NCBI GenBank assembly: GCA_018127085.1
Contig: CM030720.1
Span: 595,619-659,618 of the forward strand
Source: Pneumocystis sp. 'macacae'
Taxonomy: Eukaryota > Ascomycota > Pneumocystomycetes > Pneumocystales > Pneumocystaceae
Length of the DNA: 64,000 nt
Direction: 5' to 3'
Part shown: one piece after another, positions 1 to 11,041 of the stretch
Position numbering within the stretch: position 1 is the first letter of the stretch
Layout of the letters: every line of letters begins with the position of its first letter
Position numbers and translations under genes: made by a program
Notes under the pieces: model-generated
Database searches by the model: none
Told to the model about the DNA's origin: nothing
What the model saw: only the letters and a program-made list of their open reading frames with translations

Positions 1-258
1 ACATAGAAAAAAATCTTTCTCTATAACGAAAAAAGACGAAAAATAACAGCACATTTTGAAAGAAACAGTGTTCTCTGCATTAGTTCTTAGATATTTTTAA
101 AATTTTAGTGTTTTTCAAAACTTTATTTGAACAAAAACGGTTTAAAAACAAGAAAACAAGATATTAAAAAGATATTATCAATAAACTTAACAAGGTTAAT
201 ATTTTAAAGAGAAATAAAAATAAATAAAATTTTAAAAATAAAATGAACAGATTTAAAT

Positions 259-754
259 ATGATTTTTTCGCTTTATATTATTAATAAAGCAGGAGGCCTC
301 ATCTATCAAAAAGATTTTAATGAAGGGCTTTTACAGCTTAGTTCTAATGATTATCTTATTCTTGCAGGAATTTTTCATGGGTAAATGACTCTAAACCAAC
401 CTTTTATATCTAAAAACTCTTCTTAGAATACATGCGATTACTGCTAAAATATCACCATTAACAGGCTTAAGTGGACTTGAGGTTTTAGAAACTGATACCT
501 TTTATCTCCAATGTTTTCAAACACTTACTGGTATTAAGGGTTGAGTATTTTTTATATTTTGTTTTAATTTTTTAGGGATAAAGTTTTTACTTATTACAGA
601 ACCCCATCAAATCAACGTAGATATACTTATGCGAAAAGTCTATGAATTGTATGCAGATTTTGTGATGAAGAACCCTTTCTACCAAATTGAAATGCCAATA
701 CGTTGCGATCTTTTTGACATCAATGTTACAAATATGCTTAAATATATTTTATAA
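259..754 (+). CDS. trs23: TRAPP complex subunit Trs23 (TRAPPC4/synbindin)
   Basis: Small longin-fold subunit of the TRAPP tethering complex, which activates the Rab GTPase Ypt1 in ER-Golgi traffic. Three exons, 259-380, 427-539 and 576-754, join in frame into 137 residues, close to the usual family length. The N-terminus [20 protein letters not shown] and the later [20 protein letters not shown] and [12 protein letters not shown] blocks are typical of TRAPPC4 proteins. Both introns are short with TAG acceptors. An ATG at 243 opens a short out-of-frame reading frame that overlaps this start; it may be chance. The family call is firm by recognition of motifs; the exon borders are my own reading. 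Confidence 0.9.
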
Positions 755-913
755 TTCGTATTTCTTAATATTTCTTTAATATTTTAACTGGTAGTTTATA
801 AAAAGAGATCACATTATACATATTGACTTTCAAAATACTTATTATATCTATTATATATTATTATTTAAAATCTTTATGTAAAAAACGATTAAATCTATTA
901 TTTTATTAAAAAT

Positions 914-2492
914 ATGAAAGATAAAAACCAAAATGATTTATTAAGACCTCCAGTTAAACGGTCTATGGATGTTTTAGATAAGAATTTTTTCAAAAAATCT
1001 ATTCTTTTAAGTGCAGCTATTGTGCCTTTAAGTTTAATTGCATCTTTTCGCAAAATATGTTCAGCGTATTTTTGTCTTTATTTGCTATACCATCTTAATA
1101 TTTAAAGAGATATTTTAAAAAATAATGTTTCCATTATTCCTATGGATTCTTTGTTTAAAAAAATCCTTTTAAAACCTAAAATTTCTCCATATGGTATGTT
1201 TAATTTTTTTTTACTTAAATATTAAGAACTTTGAACTTAGATATATCAAGATTAACGAAAAAATCTTTAGAATTTATAGAAAAACACAAAATCTCTATTA
1301 TTCCATATGTTTTGGAACTAAATTACGATTTTTGGAATTCAAGTAAGATAAGATTTTCAATAATATAATTAATATATTTTATAAAAAGATGATATCTTAA
1401 GTTCAATTCTCCCTGAAAATCTTCTAAGCGATATTCCTTGTAGTTTTACGCAAGTAGGACATATTGGTAGGATAATAATTAGATAAAATATTACTAAAAA
1501 ATAAAGCACATATGAATATTTGTGAAGACTATCTTCCATATAAAAAAATAATAGGTGAAGTTATCCTTAGCAAAAATAAAGGCATACGAACAGTTGTAAA
1601 CAAAGTAGATATAATCGATACTGCTTTTCGAAATTTTAAAATGGAAGTGTTGGCAGGTGAAAATGATTTTTTTGTTGAACATAATGAATCGGATTGCCAT
1701 TTTAAGTTTGATTTTTCAAAAGTATACTGGAACTCAAGGCTTAGTAATGAACACTATCGATTGGTTCAACTATTTCAAAAAGGAGATGCAATTTGCGATG
1801 TATTTGCTGGAGTAGGGCCATTTTCTATTCCTGCAGGAAAAAAAGGTGTTATTGTTTTCTCAAACGATTTGAATCCAGATAGTTATAAAAGCATGAAAGA
1901 AAATATATCTCTAAATAAGGTTTATATAAATTTTAAAAACTATTTTACTAAATTGTAAGGTTGACTTATTTGTAAAAGCATATTGTAAAGATGGGCGCCA
2001 ATTTATCCGAGATTCAGTTCATGAATTAATAGAATTCTCAAAACAAAAGACTATTAATTTTTCCAATGGAAAAAATTCTAAATCTCAAAAATTTCCCAAA
2101 TTTGAAAACATTTTAATACCCCAAGTATTTAAACATTTTATTATGAATTTACCTGAAAGATCTATTGATTTCTTAGGTATTTTAAAAACATTTTTACATT
2201 GTCTTACTAATTTAATAGATGCTTTTAAAGGAATTTATTCTGGATATAAACATTTGTTTCTTTCTACTGAAAATTCACTTCCTATTATTCATGTCTATTG
2301 TTTTTCAAAACTATATCCCCCTAACGACTTAATTCCAGTATGTTATTGCTGTTCTTTATATAAAAAATACTTATTTTTCAGAGATTAAGTGCATCCCTTG
2401 GAATACAATTACTTAGGAATAATGTGAACATTCATTACATTAGAAAAGTTTCCCCTAAAAAAGTAATAATTATATTCATTTTTGTAAAATAA
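914..2492 (+). CDS. trm5: tRNA (guanine37-N1)-methyltransferase Trm5
   Basis: Transfers methyl from S-adenosylmethionine to N1 of G37 in tRNA, which prevents frameshifting; acts in cytosol/nucleus and mitochondria. The N-terminal block LLRPPVKRSMDVLDKNFFKK matches the Trm5 D1 region. The central exon (about 1512-1920) has KFDFSKVYWNSRL, then DVFAGVGPFSIPAGKKGV and SNDLNPDSYKSMKEN, which form the AdoMet-binding Rossmann core. MNLPERSIDFLG follows after an intron ending near 1960. About six exons: introns end near 1108, 1233, 1390, 1510, 1960 and 2382. The last donor is GTATGT at 2339 and the C-terminal IHYIRKVSPKK block is family-typical. The first intron is the least certain. Confidence 0.9.
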
Positions 2493-3119
2493 CATATATT
2501 TAGTCGATGTATTGTTGCTCATTTAAATTCCCTGAAGAAGTTGCATTTAAGTCTATTTGAAAATATTTCCTTTATGTTCTTGTATATCTTATAAATTCTT
2601 TATTTTTGATTAAGTTGTTTAGATTATTCTGATTTCTAGTGACAACTTAAAAATAAGGTTTTTTCATTTATTTTACTAGGTTATCAGTAAATTAATTTTA
2701 TATAGAATATTAGGCATAATAAATTAATAGAACTTAGCTGTTTTTATTGATTCTAATATTATTTTTTAGACTTTTTACAAATTCTAGTATAACTAATAAA
2801 ACATATTTTTTAATTTAATTTTCGCGGATTATCATATTATATAATTAGAACATATTAATTAACTGGTTTTCGTTTTTGAAACTAACTTATGTTCAATTCC
2901 TATTTAAAACCAATTTTTTAATTTATTTTTATAAATTATAAAAACCCATACTCTTATTAACATAATCCATTAATAAGATCATAATGTTTTTCATTCCTCC
3001 TATGCAAAATAATGCTGCTTTTTTCATAAATAATATTAATTCTATTGTGAATAATACTGATTATATTATCAATAATACTAGTCTTGTTATAGATAGTATT
3101 GACATTACCAAAAACATAA
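2493..3119. other. AT-rich intergenic region
   Basis: Between the convergent 3' ends of trm5 and hap2. A 48-codon Asn/Ile-rich open frame at 2983-3129 runs on the plus strand into the 3' end of hap2, but it has low-complexity composition and no recognisable domain. No RNA gene or repeat was seen. Confidence 0.5.
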
Positions 3120-3653
3120 CTATTCATTAAGTTTCTTCGAAAAAGTATCTGTTTTTAAGAATTCACCTATACTTCTCTGACTTTTTTGAATTGTCATTAT
3201 CTCTAATTTCGAATTTAACTTTACGTTATCACTACTAACGAATCGACCACTTGGACCGCGTGGTCGACGCACTGCATGTCTATGCCGACTTTCATGCAAA
3301 TATGGTTTACTTAAAAGCTCCTCAAGAGCCCCTTGAAAATGTTTTTTTGCCTGTCGGCGTTTCAAAATACGATGATATTGCTTTGCATTGACAGGAAACG
3401 GCATTGAACAGTTTGAAGAATCTACTTTCAACTTTAATAATTCATTCTGCCATCTTTCATGTGAATCTATAGCATATATTGGTTTTTTTTGAGACATAAA
3501 CTCTGTGTATTGACTATCCTTTATATTGGATTGTGGAGGAACCATATAAACATTAGAAAACCCTAAAATAGAGTCAGTTTTGCACTGATTCTGTTCATCA
3601 TCATCTTTATGTCCTCTATCTTTATATTGATAATTATTTATCTCTATATCCAT
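3120..3653 (-). CDS. hap2: CCAAT-binding factor subunit Hap2 (NF-YA)
   Basis: DNA-sequence-specific subunit of the trimeric CCAAT-binding factor, which in fungi controls respiratory and iron-related genes. Single exon of 177 residues. The conserved core lies at about residues 81-138. The subunit-association helix has [20 protein letters not shown], and the DNA-contact part has [20 protein letters not shown], with the invariant HESRHRHA and RRPRG. The flanks are divergent and polar. The linker between the two helices ([10 protein letters not shown]) replaces the more charged linker of animal NF-YA. The start at 3653 is the first in-frame ATG before the conserved part. Function is inferred from the family; the motif match is unambiguous. 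Confidence 0.93.
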   Translation of the reverse strand: MDIEINNYQYKDRGHKDDDEQNQCKTDSILGFSNVYMVPPQSNIKDSQYTEFMSQKKPIYAIDSHERWQNELLKLKVDSSNCSMPFPVNAKQYHRILKRRQAKKHFQGALEELLSKPYLHESRHRHAVRRPRGPSGRFVSSDNVKLNSKLEIMTIQKSQRSIGEFLKTDTFSKKLNE

Positions 3654-4166
3654 TTTCTGCTCAGTTTATCGGTGATTGAAATGTCAAAAGATACACGTTG
3701 AAATATAACGATAATATATATAATATGAATATATAAGAAACATATTTTTTAATTTTTAATAATCCAAATACCAAAAATGCAACCTATATTTATTTGAAAA
3801 ACCTTTTTTTAATAATGATCAGAAAATAGATATACCAATACCGAATAATATATAATTTTAAAATAATGTTAGATAATATAAAAATAATACACGTATTAAA
3901 CATAGAGAGCTTCTAGGTTCTGAAGAACAATTTTGTTATATATTTTTCTTAAAGATTGATAAATACTAAAAATTAGTAAACACCGATAAACAATATTCTA
4001 AATCTTAATTCAATAAAAACTTAATTATATCTACAATATGTAAGTTTCTTAACGAAATTAATTCTTGAAGCTTGATTTTATCTACATTGCATATGGATAA
4101 TTCATAAAAGCTGCATCAGACGAGATCATAATATAGATTTTAAAAATTCCTTTCAATTTTCTAAAT
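3654..4166. other. AT-rich intergenic region
   Basis: Upstream of minus-strand hap2 and downstream of minus-strand nbl1. No coding frame with recognisable sequence, no RNA gene and no repeat was seen. Confidence 0.5.
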
Positions 4167-4500
4167 TTATTTTATAATGTATGATACGTTTTCTTTATTT
4201 TCTGATGCTGCATGTCTTGCATAAAGTTCTCGTAAAGTCATATTCCGCATGGCTCTTGGAACACGATTAAGACGCATCTCTCCACATAAAAGAACAGTAT
4301 TTTGAAGCAACAAAGAATAGGACTCAATTTTCTGTAGTCTTTGATTCACTAAGGAGAATATCATAAGCTTCTATGTATTTTTAACCATGTTCTATTAACT
4401 CACATTCTAAATCTAAATTTTTTAATAATTCTTCTTTTTTTAAACGTTTTTTTAAGAAACTTTCAGAAATATATGTATCTTCATGTTTTTTATAGTTCAT
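4167..4500 (-). CDS. nbl1: Borealin N-terminal-like protein Nbl1 (chromosomal passenger complex)
   Basis: Small subunit of the chromosomal passenger complex. In yeasts Nbl1 links survivin (Bir1) and INCENP (Sli15/Pic1) and so helps place Aurora kinase. Two exons. The first encodes MNYKKHEDTYISESFLKKRL and ends at a GTGAGT donor; the second resumes in frame after CTTAG near 4352. The joined product is about 92 residues. It carries NLDLELNQRLQKIESYS followed by LCGEMRLNRVPRAMRNMTL, the helix and then the 'R-P-x-x-x-R-x-M-x-x-x-E' signature of the borealin N-terminal domain. The call rests on that pattern. The intron is needed to preserve frame: reading straight through meets a stop. Confidence 0.72.
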
Positions 4501-4648
4501 TATTTTCTACAAATATAATATTTTCCTTTTTTAATATGTTTTTTAATTATTAATTATATATGTTATTTTTGAGTGAAGATCGAGACGTCTCCTCTACTTA
4601 ATATACAAATATACAAATATACGAATATTAGAAAAAAAAATAAAAATT

Positions 4649-5695
4649 ATGACATTAGAAGCGACCATGATTGTGTAATTATTGAATTTTCATAATATTA
4701 AATTTTTATAATTATTAAATTTTAGTATGGATAATAGTGAATTTGCACGGAATGGAGATTATTTGCCTACTCGACTTGGTTCTCAAAAAGACGCAATAAA
4801 TCTGATTTTTTCCTCTAAAATGAGAGCACATCCAGAGAATCTAATAGGACTTATGTCCATGGGAGGAAAAGGGTATAAAATTTACTTTTTTGTTTCAAAA
4901 TAACGGGATTTTAAGTCCGGAGATTTTGGTTACATTAACACAAGATTATGGCAAATTTCTTGCCGCTATGCATGAATCAAAAGTTGGAGGAAATTGCCAC
5001 ATTTACACTGGAATTAAAGTCGCCCATGTATGTATTTTCTGCTCTTTAGATGTTTTTTTTTATGTATATTAGCTTGCACTTAAACATCGACCTGAAAAAC
5101 GGCAAAAACAAAGAATTATCGTCTTTATTGGATCACCTATTCTTGAAGATGAAAAAGCACTGGTTGCATTGGCGAGGAAGATGAAAAAAAATAATGTAGC
5201 AGTTGATTTTATTAATTTTGGTGAAATATACGAAGAAAATACTTCTAAACTCACTGCATTCATTGAAGCTATTAATAATGATGACAATTCGTCTGTCATA
5301 TTCATTTTTTTACACTTTTAATATATTCAGGCATCTCACAACAATCCTTCCTGGTCCTTATTCATTGTCTGATCAACTTTTACATTCTCCTGTAATTACG
5401 AACGATCGAACCTCAATTCATGGTGTTTCAAATACTCAAGGATTTTCTGGCGAGAACTTTGATTTTGGAGTAGATCCAAATCTCGATCCCGAACTTGCAC
5501 TTGCTCTCCAAATGTCTCTTCAGGAAGAACAAGCTCGTCAAGAAGTCATTTTTTTTATCTCTAATTATTTTTACTAAAATAATTCAGGCGCAAGAAGGAA
5601 AATCGCGTAAAAATGATGCAAATGATTCTGATAATTATTCTCAAGATCAGAAATATGAAAATACAGAAACAGAGAAAATGGATATTGAAAAATAG
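4649..5695 (+). CDS. rpn10: 26S proteasome regulatory subunit Rpn10
   Basis: Ubiquitin receptor of the proteasome 19S particle. The first exon is tiny (4649-4674, MTLEATMIV); after a 51-base intron it continues MDNSEFARNGDYLPTRLGSQ, the classic start of the Rpn10 von Willebrand A domain. Further exons give TLTQDYGKFLAAMH and KQRIIVFIGSPILEDEKALV. A ubiquitin-interacting motif, DPELALALQMSLQEEQARQE, ends the next-to-last exon, and a polar tail ends with KMDIEK. Six exons; introns end near 4725, 4914, 5071, 5330 and 5588. The product has a single UIM, as in yeast Rpn10. Strong family match. Confidence 0.95.
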
Positions 5696-5994
5696 TATTA
5701 TTTTGATACGATTTCCTAGTATATGAAAATATTGACATATTCTTTTCTCCTCTTCGTAATAATCAATATTAATACACATTCTTTATGCTTCTATATTTCC
5801 GTTTGTTTTTATTTACTTGTACTTTATATTGCTTTATTAACTTCTCATAAATTTTGACACTTCCCCATCAGACCTTTTCTCGAATCGGACGTGTCAGATT
5901 TGTCTGGAAATTAAAAATTAAATGGAGCTTAAAAAAAAGGTAAACAATACTAAATATCATTTAATACGATCTGAAATCACTACAATTAGCGATT

Positions 5995-8362
5995 ATGTCT
6001 TTTGAACGGACAAATTCAATAGAATATCAAGAACGTTCTATGTGGAGTTTATTTCAAAGAAAACATGGAAAACGAAGGGAAATATCCCCCCAAAACAACA
6101 TTTCTTCAATTAAATGTATTGTCGATGGTACTAATCCACCAAATCCTGCAATCCGCCCTCTTTTAGTACGTCCACAAGCTCGTGATGAATCTGGTGTTAT
6201 ATCTAAAGAGAAGATAAAATGTAATGTAGAAGGAATGAATATAAACACGTCAAGATGCAATACACTTAGAAGTAATATGAATAGCACATTTATTCTTAAT
6301 GAGACTAAAGACGATGAATATATTAAGTGGAAGAATTTTATTTTTGCATATGCACAAGTATGTCTGGTTTACCCAAAAGAATTGGGATCTTATAACAATC
6401 TTAGGATGCATATGATTTATCAAATCCTCCGTGTCCACCAACAAAACTTAGAATGCGTTACTTTGTTCCACCACGTCCATTTAATGAAACAGAGCGTGTT
6501 GCTGTATATTACGAGAATGTTTTTAAGAGTATAACAAATTGTAGGCTCTTCGACGTTATGATATTCTTCCAAAATATAATAATAGTGCTCGAAGATCTCA
6601 TTATTCATCAGTATCCAATTTGTCAAATTGTAAAAATGAAGATATAGAACGACTCCAAAGGCTTGTTGTTGCTGCACTTGACTTTTTTTCAACATCTATT
6701 GCTTTAATATCACTGATAGACGAAAACAGATGCTATTTTAAATGTGAAGTCGGATTAAATATGTCTGATATTGACAGAGATATTACATTTTGCACTCATA
6801 CTTTGCTTAGCAGTGAGCCTGTTGTAATTCTTGATGCATCTAAAGATTGGAGATTTAAGGGTAAGATCTATTTCTTTTCTTTTTAGATTTTATTTTTTTA
6901 GGAAATCCACTTGTAATTGATCCACCTTATCTTCGTTTCTATGCAGGTGCTTCCATTATTACTCCGGTATTTATATTTTATAAATTTTTTATTTTATACT
7001 TATTTAAAACAAGGACGGATATCCTATAGGAACTATTTCCGTTATAGATTCCAATGCTAGACTATTTTTTAATCCTCAAGATATCCGTCGTCTTTCTCAA
7101 TTTGCACGTATGGCTATGGATGAAATTGAGCATTTATCACATGTTGTTAAACACAAAAGTTCTCTTGAGGCTAATACTCAGGGATTTTCATTGAAGTCTT
7201 CTCCTGGCTTCTCAGATATTGATTCTGCTTCTACAATAAACGAATATCAAATAGCATTGAATGTCAAAGATAATATAGGTAATTCAATCCAAAAATCTAT
7301 TCCTGAATCCGTTTTTCAGGATATAGATACAACATCAGAAGTCAAGTTAAATCAAAATATTGGAAAAGATTATTCTTATCTTCAAGCAAGAAAAGTATGC
7401 GATTTTGAAAATTTCTCTACTTTTCCTATGAAAATGTTAGATTCAAAGATCGATGATAAACAACAAAGTAAAAATAATTCTAAATTTAGCCTCCAAAGTT
7501 CTCCATTGTCACAAATAAAATCCAATAAAGAACAAAAACCTGGATTACATTCTACTCTGGTATTTGATGGTAAAGCTAATTTTTCACAAAATTCTCTAAA
7601 TACAATGAAAAACGGGGCATATGAAAATAATTATGTTGAATCTAAACATGTTTTATCAAATGTAGATAAAAAGGAAAATTTGCAAGTCTTAAAAAGTTTA
7701 GAGCTAACACCACCTTCTACTCCAGTTAATTCGAAAACTAATTTTATTAATCATGCAGATAAAAATAATTTATCAAAAGAAGATTCTATGGTTAATTTAC
7801 AGGCATGCTCTTTTACATCTCAACCATCTGTTTTTGCTACTCATGTTATAGCTTGTACTTTGGGACTTGACTTGGTTTATATTGTTCAAATTTCACCCGA
7901 CAATTCTGCATCTTTAGACTCCCAGAAAAACAAAAATACTCATAATTCAGTTTCTTTAGATATTGTAGCTAGTTGTGGTTTACCATATCCTCCTCCTGTT
8001 TTAGACCCCGTATTACATCTACGTGCATTAAGATCAGAGAGTGGTCTTATTTATCGGAATCCGTTTCATTTAGATGAAGATTGTACTGATTATAGAATTG
8101 GCATTTTAGTGCCTTTATGGAGGAATGATATAAATGGATCTAGTACAGAAAATTCTATAAAAGATTTGTATGCTAAAAGTTGTTCTGGTGTTGTTCTAGC
8201 TGGTTTTTCTAAAAATGTATTTTTTTTATTAATAAAAGAAATTAATTAATTACTTTATAGGAACGTAAAGATAAAGGATTTTCTCCTAATGAAGTTCAAT
8301 ATCTTCGAAGATTTGGCGGTGTTTTAGAGAAAGTACTTAAATCATCAAATATTAAACAATAA
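5995..8362 (+). CDS. tandem GAF-domain protein, function unknown
   Basis: Roughly 700 residues in six exons; introns end near 6403, 6540, 6901, 7013 and 8260. The first half has RMRYFVPPRPFNETERVAVY and then a clear GAF domain: LISLIDENRCYFKCEVGL, ITFCTHTLLSSEPVVILDAS, and YPIGTISVIDSNARLF after two introns. A long Ser/Asn-rich linker follows (about 7140-7800). The C-terminal part looks like a second, weaker GAF fold: HVIACTLGLDLVYIVQI, IGILVPLW, SGVVLAGFSKN, ending SPNEVQYLRRFGGVLEKVLK. No histidine-kinase, receiver or cyclase module is attached. GAF domains bind small ligands or mediate dimerisation, but no ligand can be named here. I recognise the domains, not the gene. Confidence 0.75.
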
Positions 8363-8498
8363 AAACGATATTTTGCGTTAACGTATAACATTTTTGAAAA
8401 TAATAATTTTTTTTAATAATATTTTAGTTCATTGGTGCATGATTTTTTATTATATTTTTATAAATGAGTAAAATATATACAATTCTTTTATAAATAAA

Positions 8499-10486
8499 TT
8501 ATTTAAGCGTAATAAAACTAATACCCCGACGAGCTTTATTAGTAGCTAAAGCGAGTTTTTCATTATCATTATCGTCCCATCTATTTTCGCATTCATCCCA
8601 TTTTTTAGTCTTGAATTCCATGTTAAATGCACTTTTTTTAGAATTAAATTTCAACATTTCTCTTGGATCTCCTGTACCACTATATACTAATAATATCGTG
8701 CACTTTGGTAAACTTGCATATAATTTATATATTCTTTCATCAAGATTTTTAAATGCATTATCTATCGATTCTATATTCTCTGTTACATTTTTCGACCATC
8801 CTAAACTATATTCTAATTCTCTAAATCTTGCCCATATAAAGTCATGAGAATTAATATTTTTTAAAATTCCTTCAAGAATTTCATCATCTGACGAACATGA
8901 AACAAAAGTTTTCAAACCTCCGTACCATTGTCCTGGACCACCATAGTCTACAATAGCAAAATTTTTTGTCTCATCAACCCTTTCTAACTTTGAAAAAATA
9001 GACTCATTATCTATATTAAACATCCCAAACTCTGGACCGTTTTTTAATTTTAATTTAAGTAAATCTATACAAGTTAAAGCATCCTCAATAGAGTCATGTC
9101 CCAAGGCGTTTTTTTGTATTTCTCTTTTTAGCCATTTATGAGCTAACCATTTTAGACCAGGTTTATAGGGAGGTCCCCTAGTATGTTGAAAAATAAAAGA
9201 CGTATCAATAATATAAGGATGAGCGAATTTTAAAGATCGAAAATCCCATTCAAGTGAATGACCAACAATAATAGTATTTTTGTCAATTATTTTCAACAAC
9301 ATTTCTTGAACATCTGTTATCTTTGTTGTTATATTAGATAGCTTTTCTTCTGTTATTCCAGAATATCTAAATATATTAAAATACTAATCTCAAAACCATT
9401 AATTAATTCTCACTGAGTTAAATAGTCAATGATTTGAGAGCCCGGCTTAACGAGTTCGTCATAAACAGTTTGACAATCCCAATTAACAAGAGTTACTCTA
9501 GTTAATTCTGGTCCATTTTCCGTTTTACACATTTCACAATCTAAAGCTAATATTTTTTTTTTTTTAAAATCAGAGATATCCTTAGAATCCTTTGGAATAT
9601 ATGTCTCTTTCCAGTCACTAGGCAAAGGCTTTGAGTCAGGAAAAATGCTATGTAAAGGATAATTTCTTTCAACAAGTTCAGAATAAGACATTAAATAATC
9701 TTCCGGCGACTTATTCTGAATTTTATTTTTCAATTTTTCGCTTTGGGCAATTTTCTCTGCATTTGATAAAGGGCATTGGAGAAATGAAGAAATTGGAGAA
9801 TGTATCCTATATTTTTCTCCAGGTGTACGAGTAGGAATAACATGTGAAAAAATCTGTTTAAACGCTTGTAGCTTATCTGGACAACATTGTTCTAATAGAA
9901 CAGGTGAGTTTGTAAGGATTGGACCTGTATCAAGATTAAAAAGTGTAGGATCTAATCCAGGTATAAGTAGAACAATAATTTTTTTAATAGAAGATTTATT
10001 CTAAATAAATTATAAATATTTCACAACAAAATATAAACACTACCGTAGCAACAATCCATGATGGTGCTGACATATTTCCAAAAATCCATAAAACAACATC
10101 TCTTAAGTCCTTAATAAATAAGTCATTAGTTTTTATAAATAAAACAATATATACCCCAATCCCAACATATTTTTCTGGAAATCTGTTTATTATTTTTATA
10201 GTAGGGTACTTTTTCTAGATGCATTTTACAAAATAATTATTATTTAATTTGTATGAATTACTTTTTCTGATCCTTTTTTTGTTCGTTTTCCATTTATCAC
10301 ATTTCTAAAATCCGTCTCTATATTATTATCGTCGTCTTTTAAGATACTAAAAGGGTTAGAATTCTTTATATTCTTAAAAATAGTTTGATTTTTGTCAAGA
10401 TTCTTTAATTTATAATTTTTTCGCTTTCTTTTTTCTGATAATTTTTGATGCTTTTCTTAAATAAGAAACTTTTCTAAAAAACTCAT
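8499..10486 (-). CDS. rex1: RNA 3'-exonuclease Rex1/Rnh70 (DEDDh family)
   Basis: 3'-5' exoribonuclease that trims 5S rRNA, 5.8S rRNA and tRNA ends. Catalytic motifs in order: ILALDCEMCKTENGPELTRV (D and E of Exo I), VGHSLEWDFRSLKFAHP (Exo II) and LGHDSIEDALTCIDLL (Exo III with the DEDDh His and Asp). Upstream exons hold DLFIKDLRDVVLWIFGNMSA and KKIIVLLIPGLDPTLFN, both typical of this family. Introns lie near 9302-9410, 9998-10045 and 10214-10250. The 5' end is unclear: the Lys/Arg-rich first exon (KHQKLSEKRKRKNYK) reads back to an ATG at 10486 only if the in-frame TAA at 10457-10459 is bypassed. No acceptable splice joins it in frame. Confidence 0.85.
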
Positions 10487-11041
10487 TAAAAAGTACCTCT
10501 ATGACATCCTTTTTATCCATATTACCCTCTGTTTTATTTATTTTTTATTTAAACATCCAAAAAAATTATTAACTTACTATTTATAAATTCTTTAAAAATA
10601 ATATAAATTTAAGTAATAGAGTTTTCATTTAAGAATTATTAAGAAGTTCGTATATAAATAAAAACTAATTTAAAATATTTAATTTCAATTTTTTATTTTT
10701 TATCAATTTTAAAAATTGTTTTTTAGGTTTGACCGATGTCAAGACACAAAATTTTAAATATGAATATAGCAAATTAGAAGGTCTAAATGTTGAGTGTTTT
10801 TACACAAGCTTAAATGTCTTATTGGGGTGGTATAATAATTCTCATACTTGGTTAAAAATTTTCGAATTTGACTTAAAAACTTAAGATATTAAGAAAAAAA
10901 GATTTTAAAAAATATTTTCGAATATTAAAATTGAGGAATGATATTCAGGTTTTACTCGATAGCGCTCATTTCTAGCATTTTTTGTGTTTTATGAAAGGTT
11001 CTGAGTTTTTCGTTAAAGTTTTTTTTATGCTTTAAAAAGAA
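10487..11041. other. divergent promoter region, AT-rich
   Basis: Between the heads of rex1 (minus) and the Rim15-like kinase gene (plus), so it should hold both promoters. A 35-codon frame starting MDKKDVIEVLF on the minus strand overlaps the rex1 5' end in another frame. No other gene was seen. Confidence 0.4.

Noticed and set aside
2983..3129. 48-codon plus-strand frame MFFIPPMQNNAAFFIN
   Set aside because: Asn/Ile-rich, overlaps the hap2 3' end, no recognisable family; frames this short are expected by chance.
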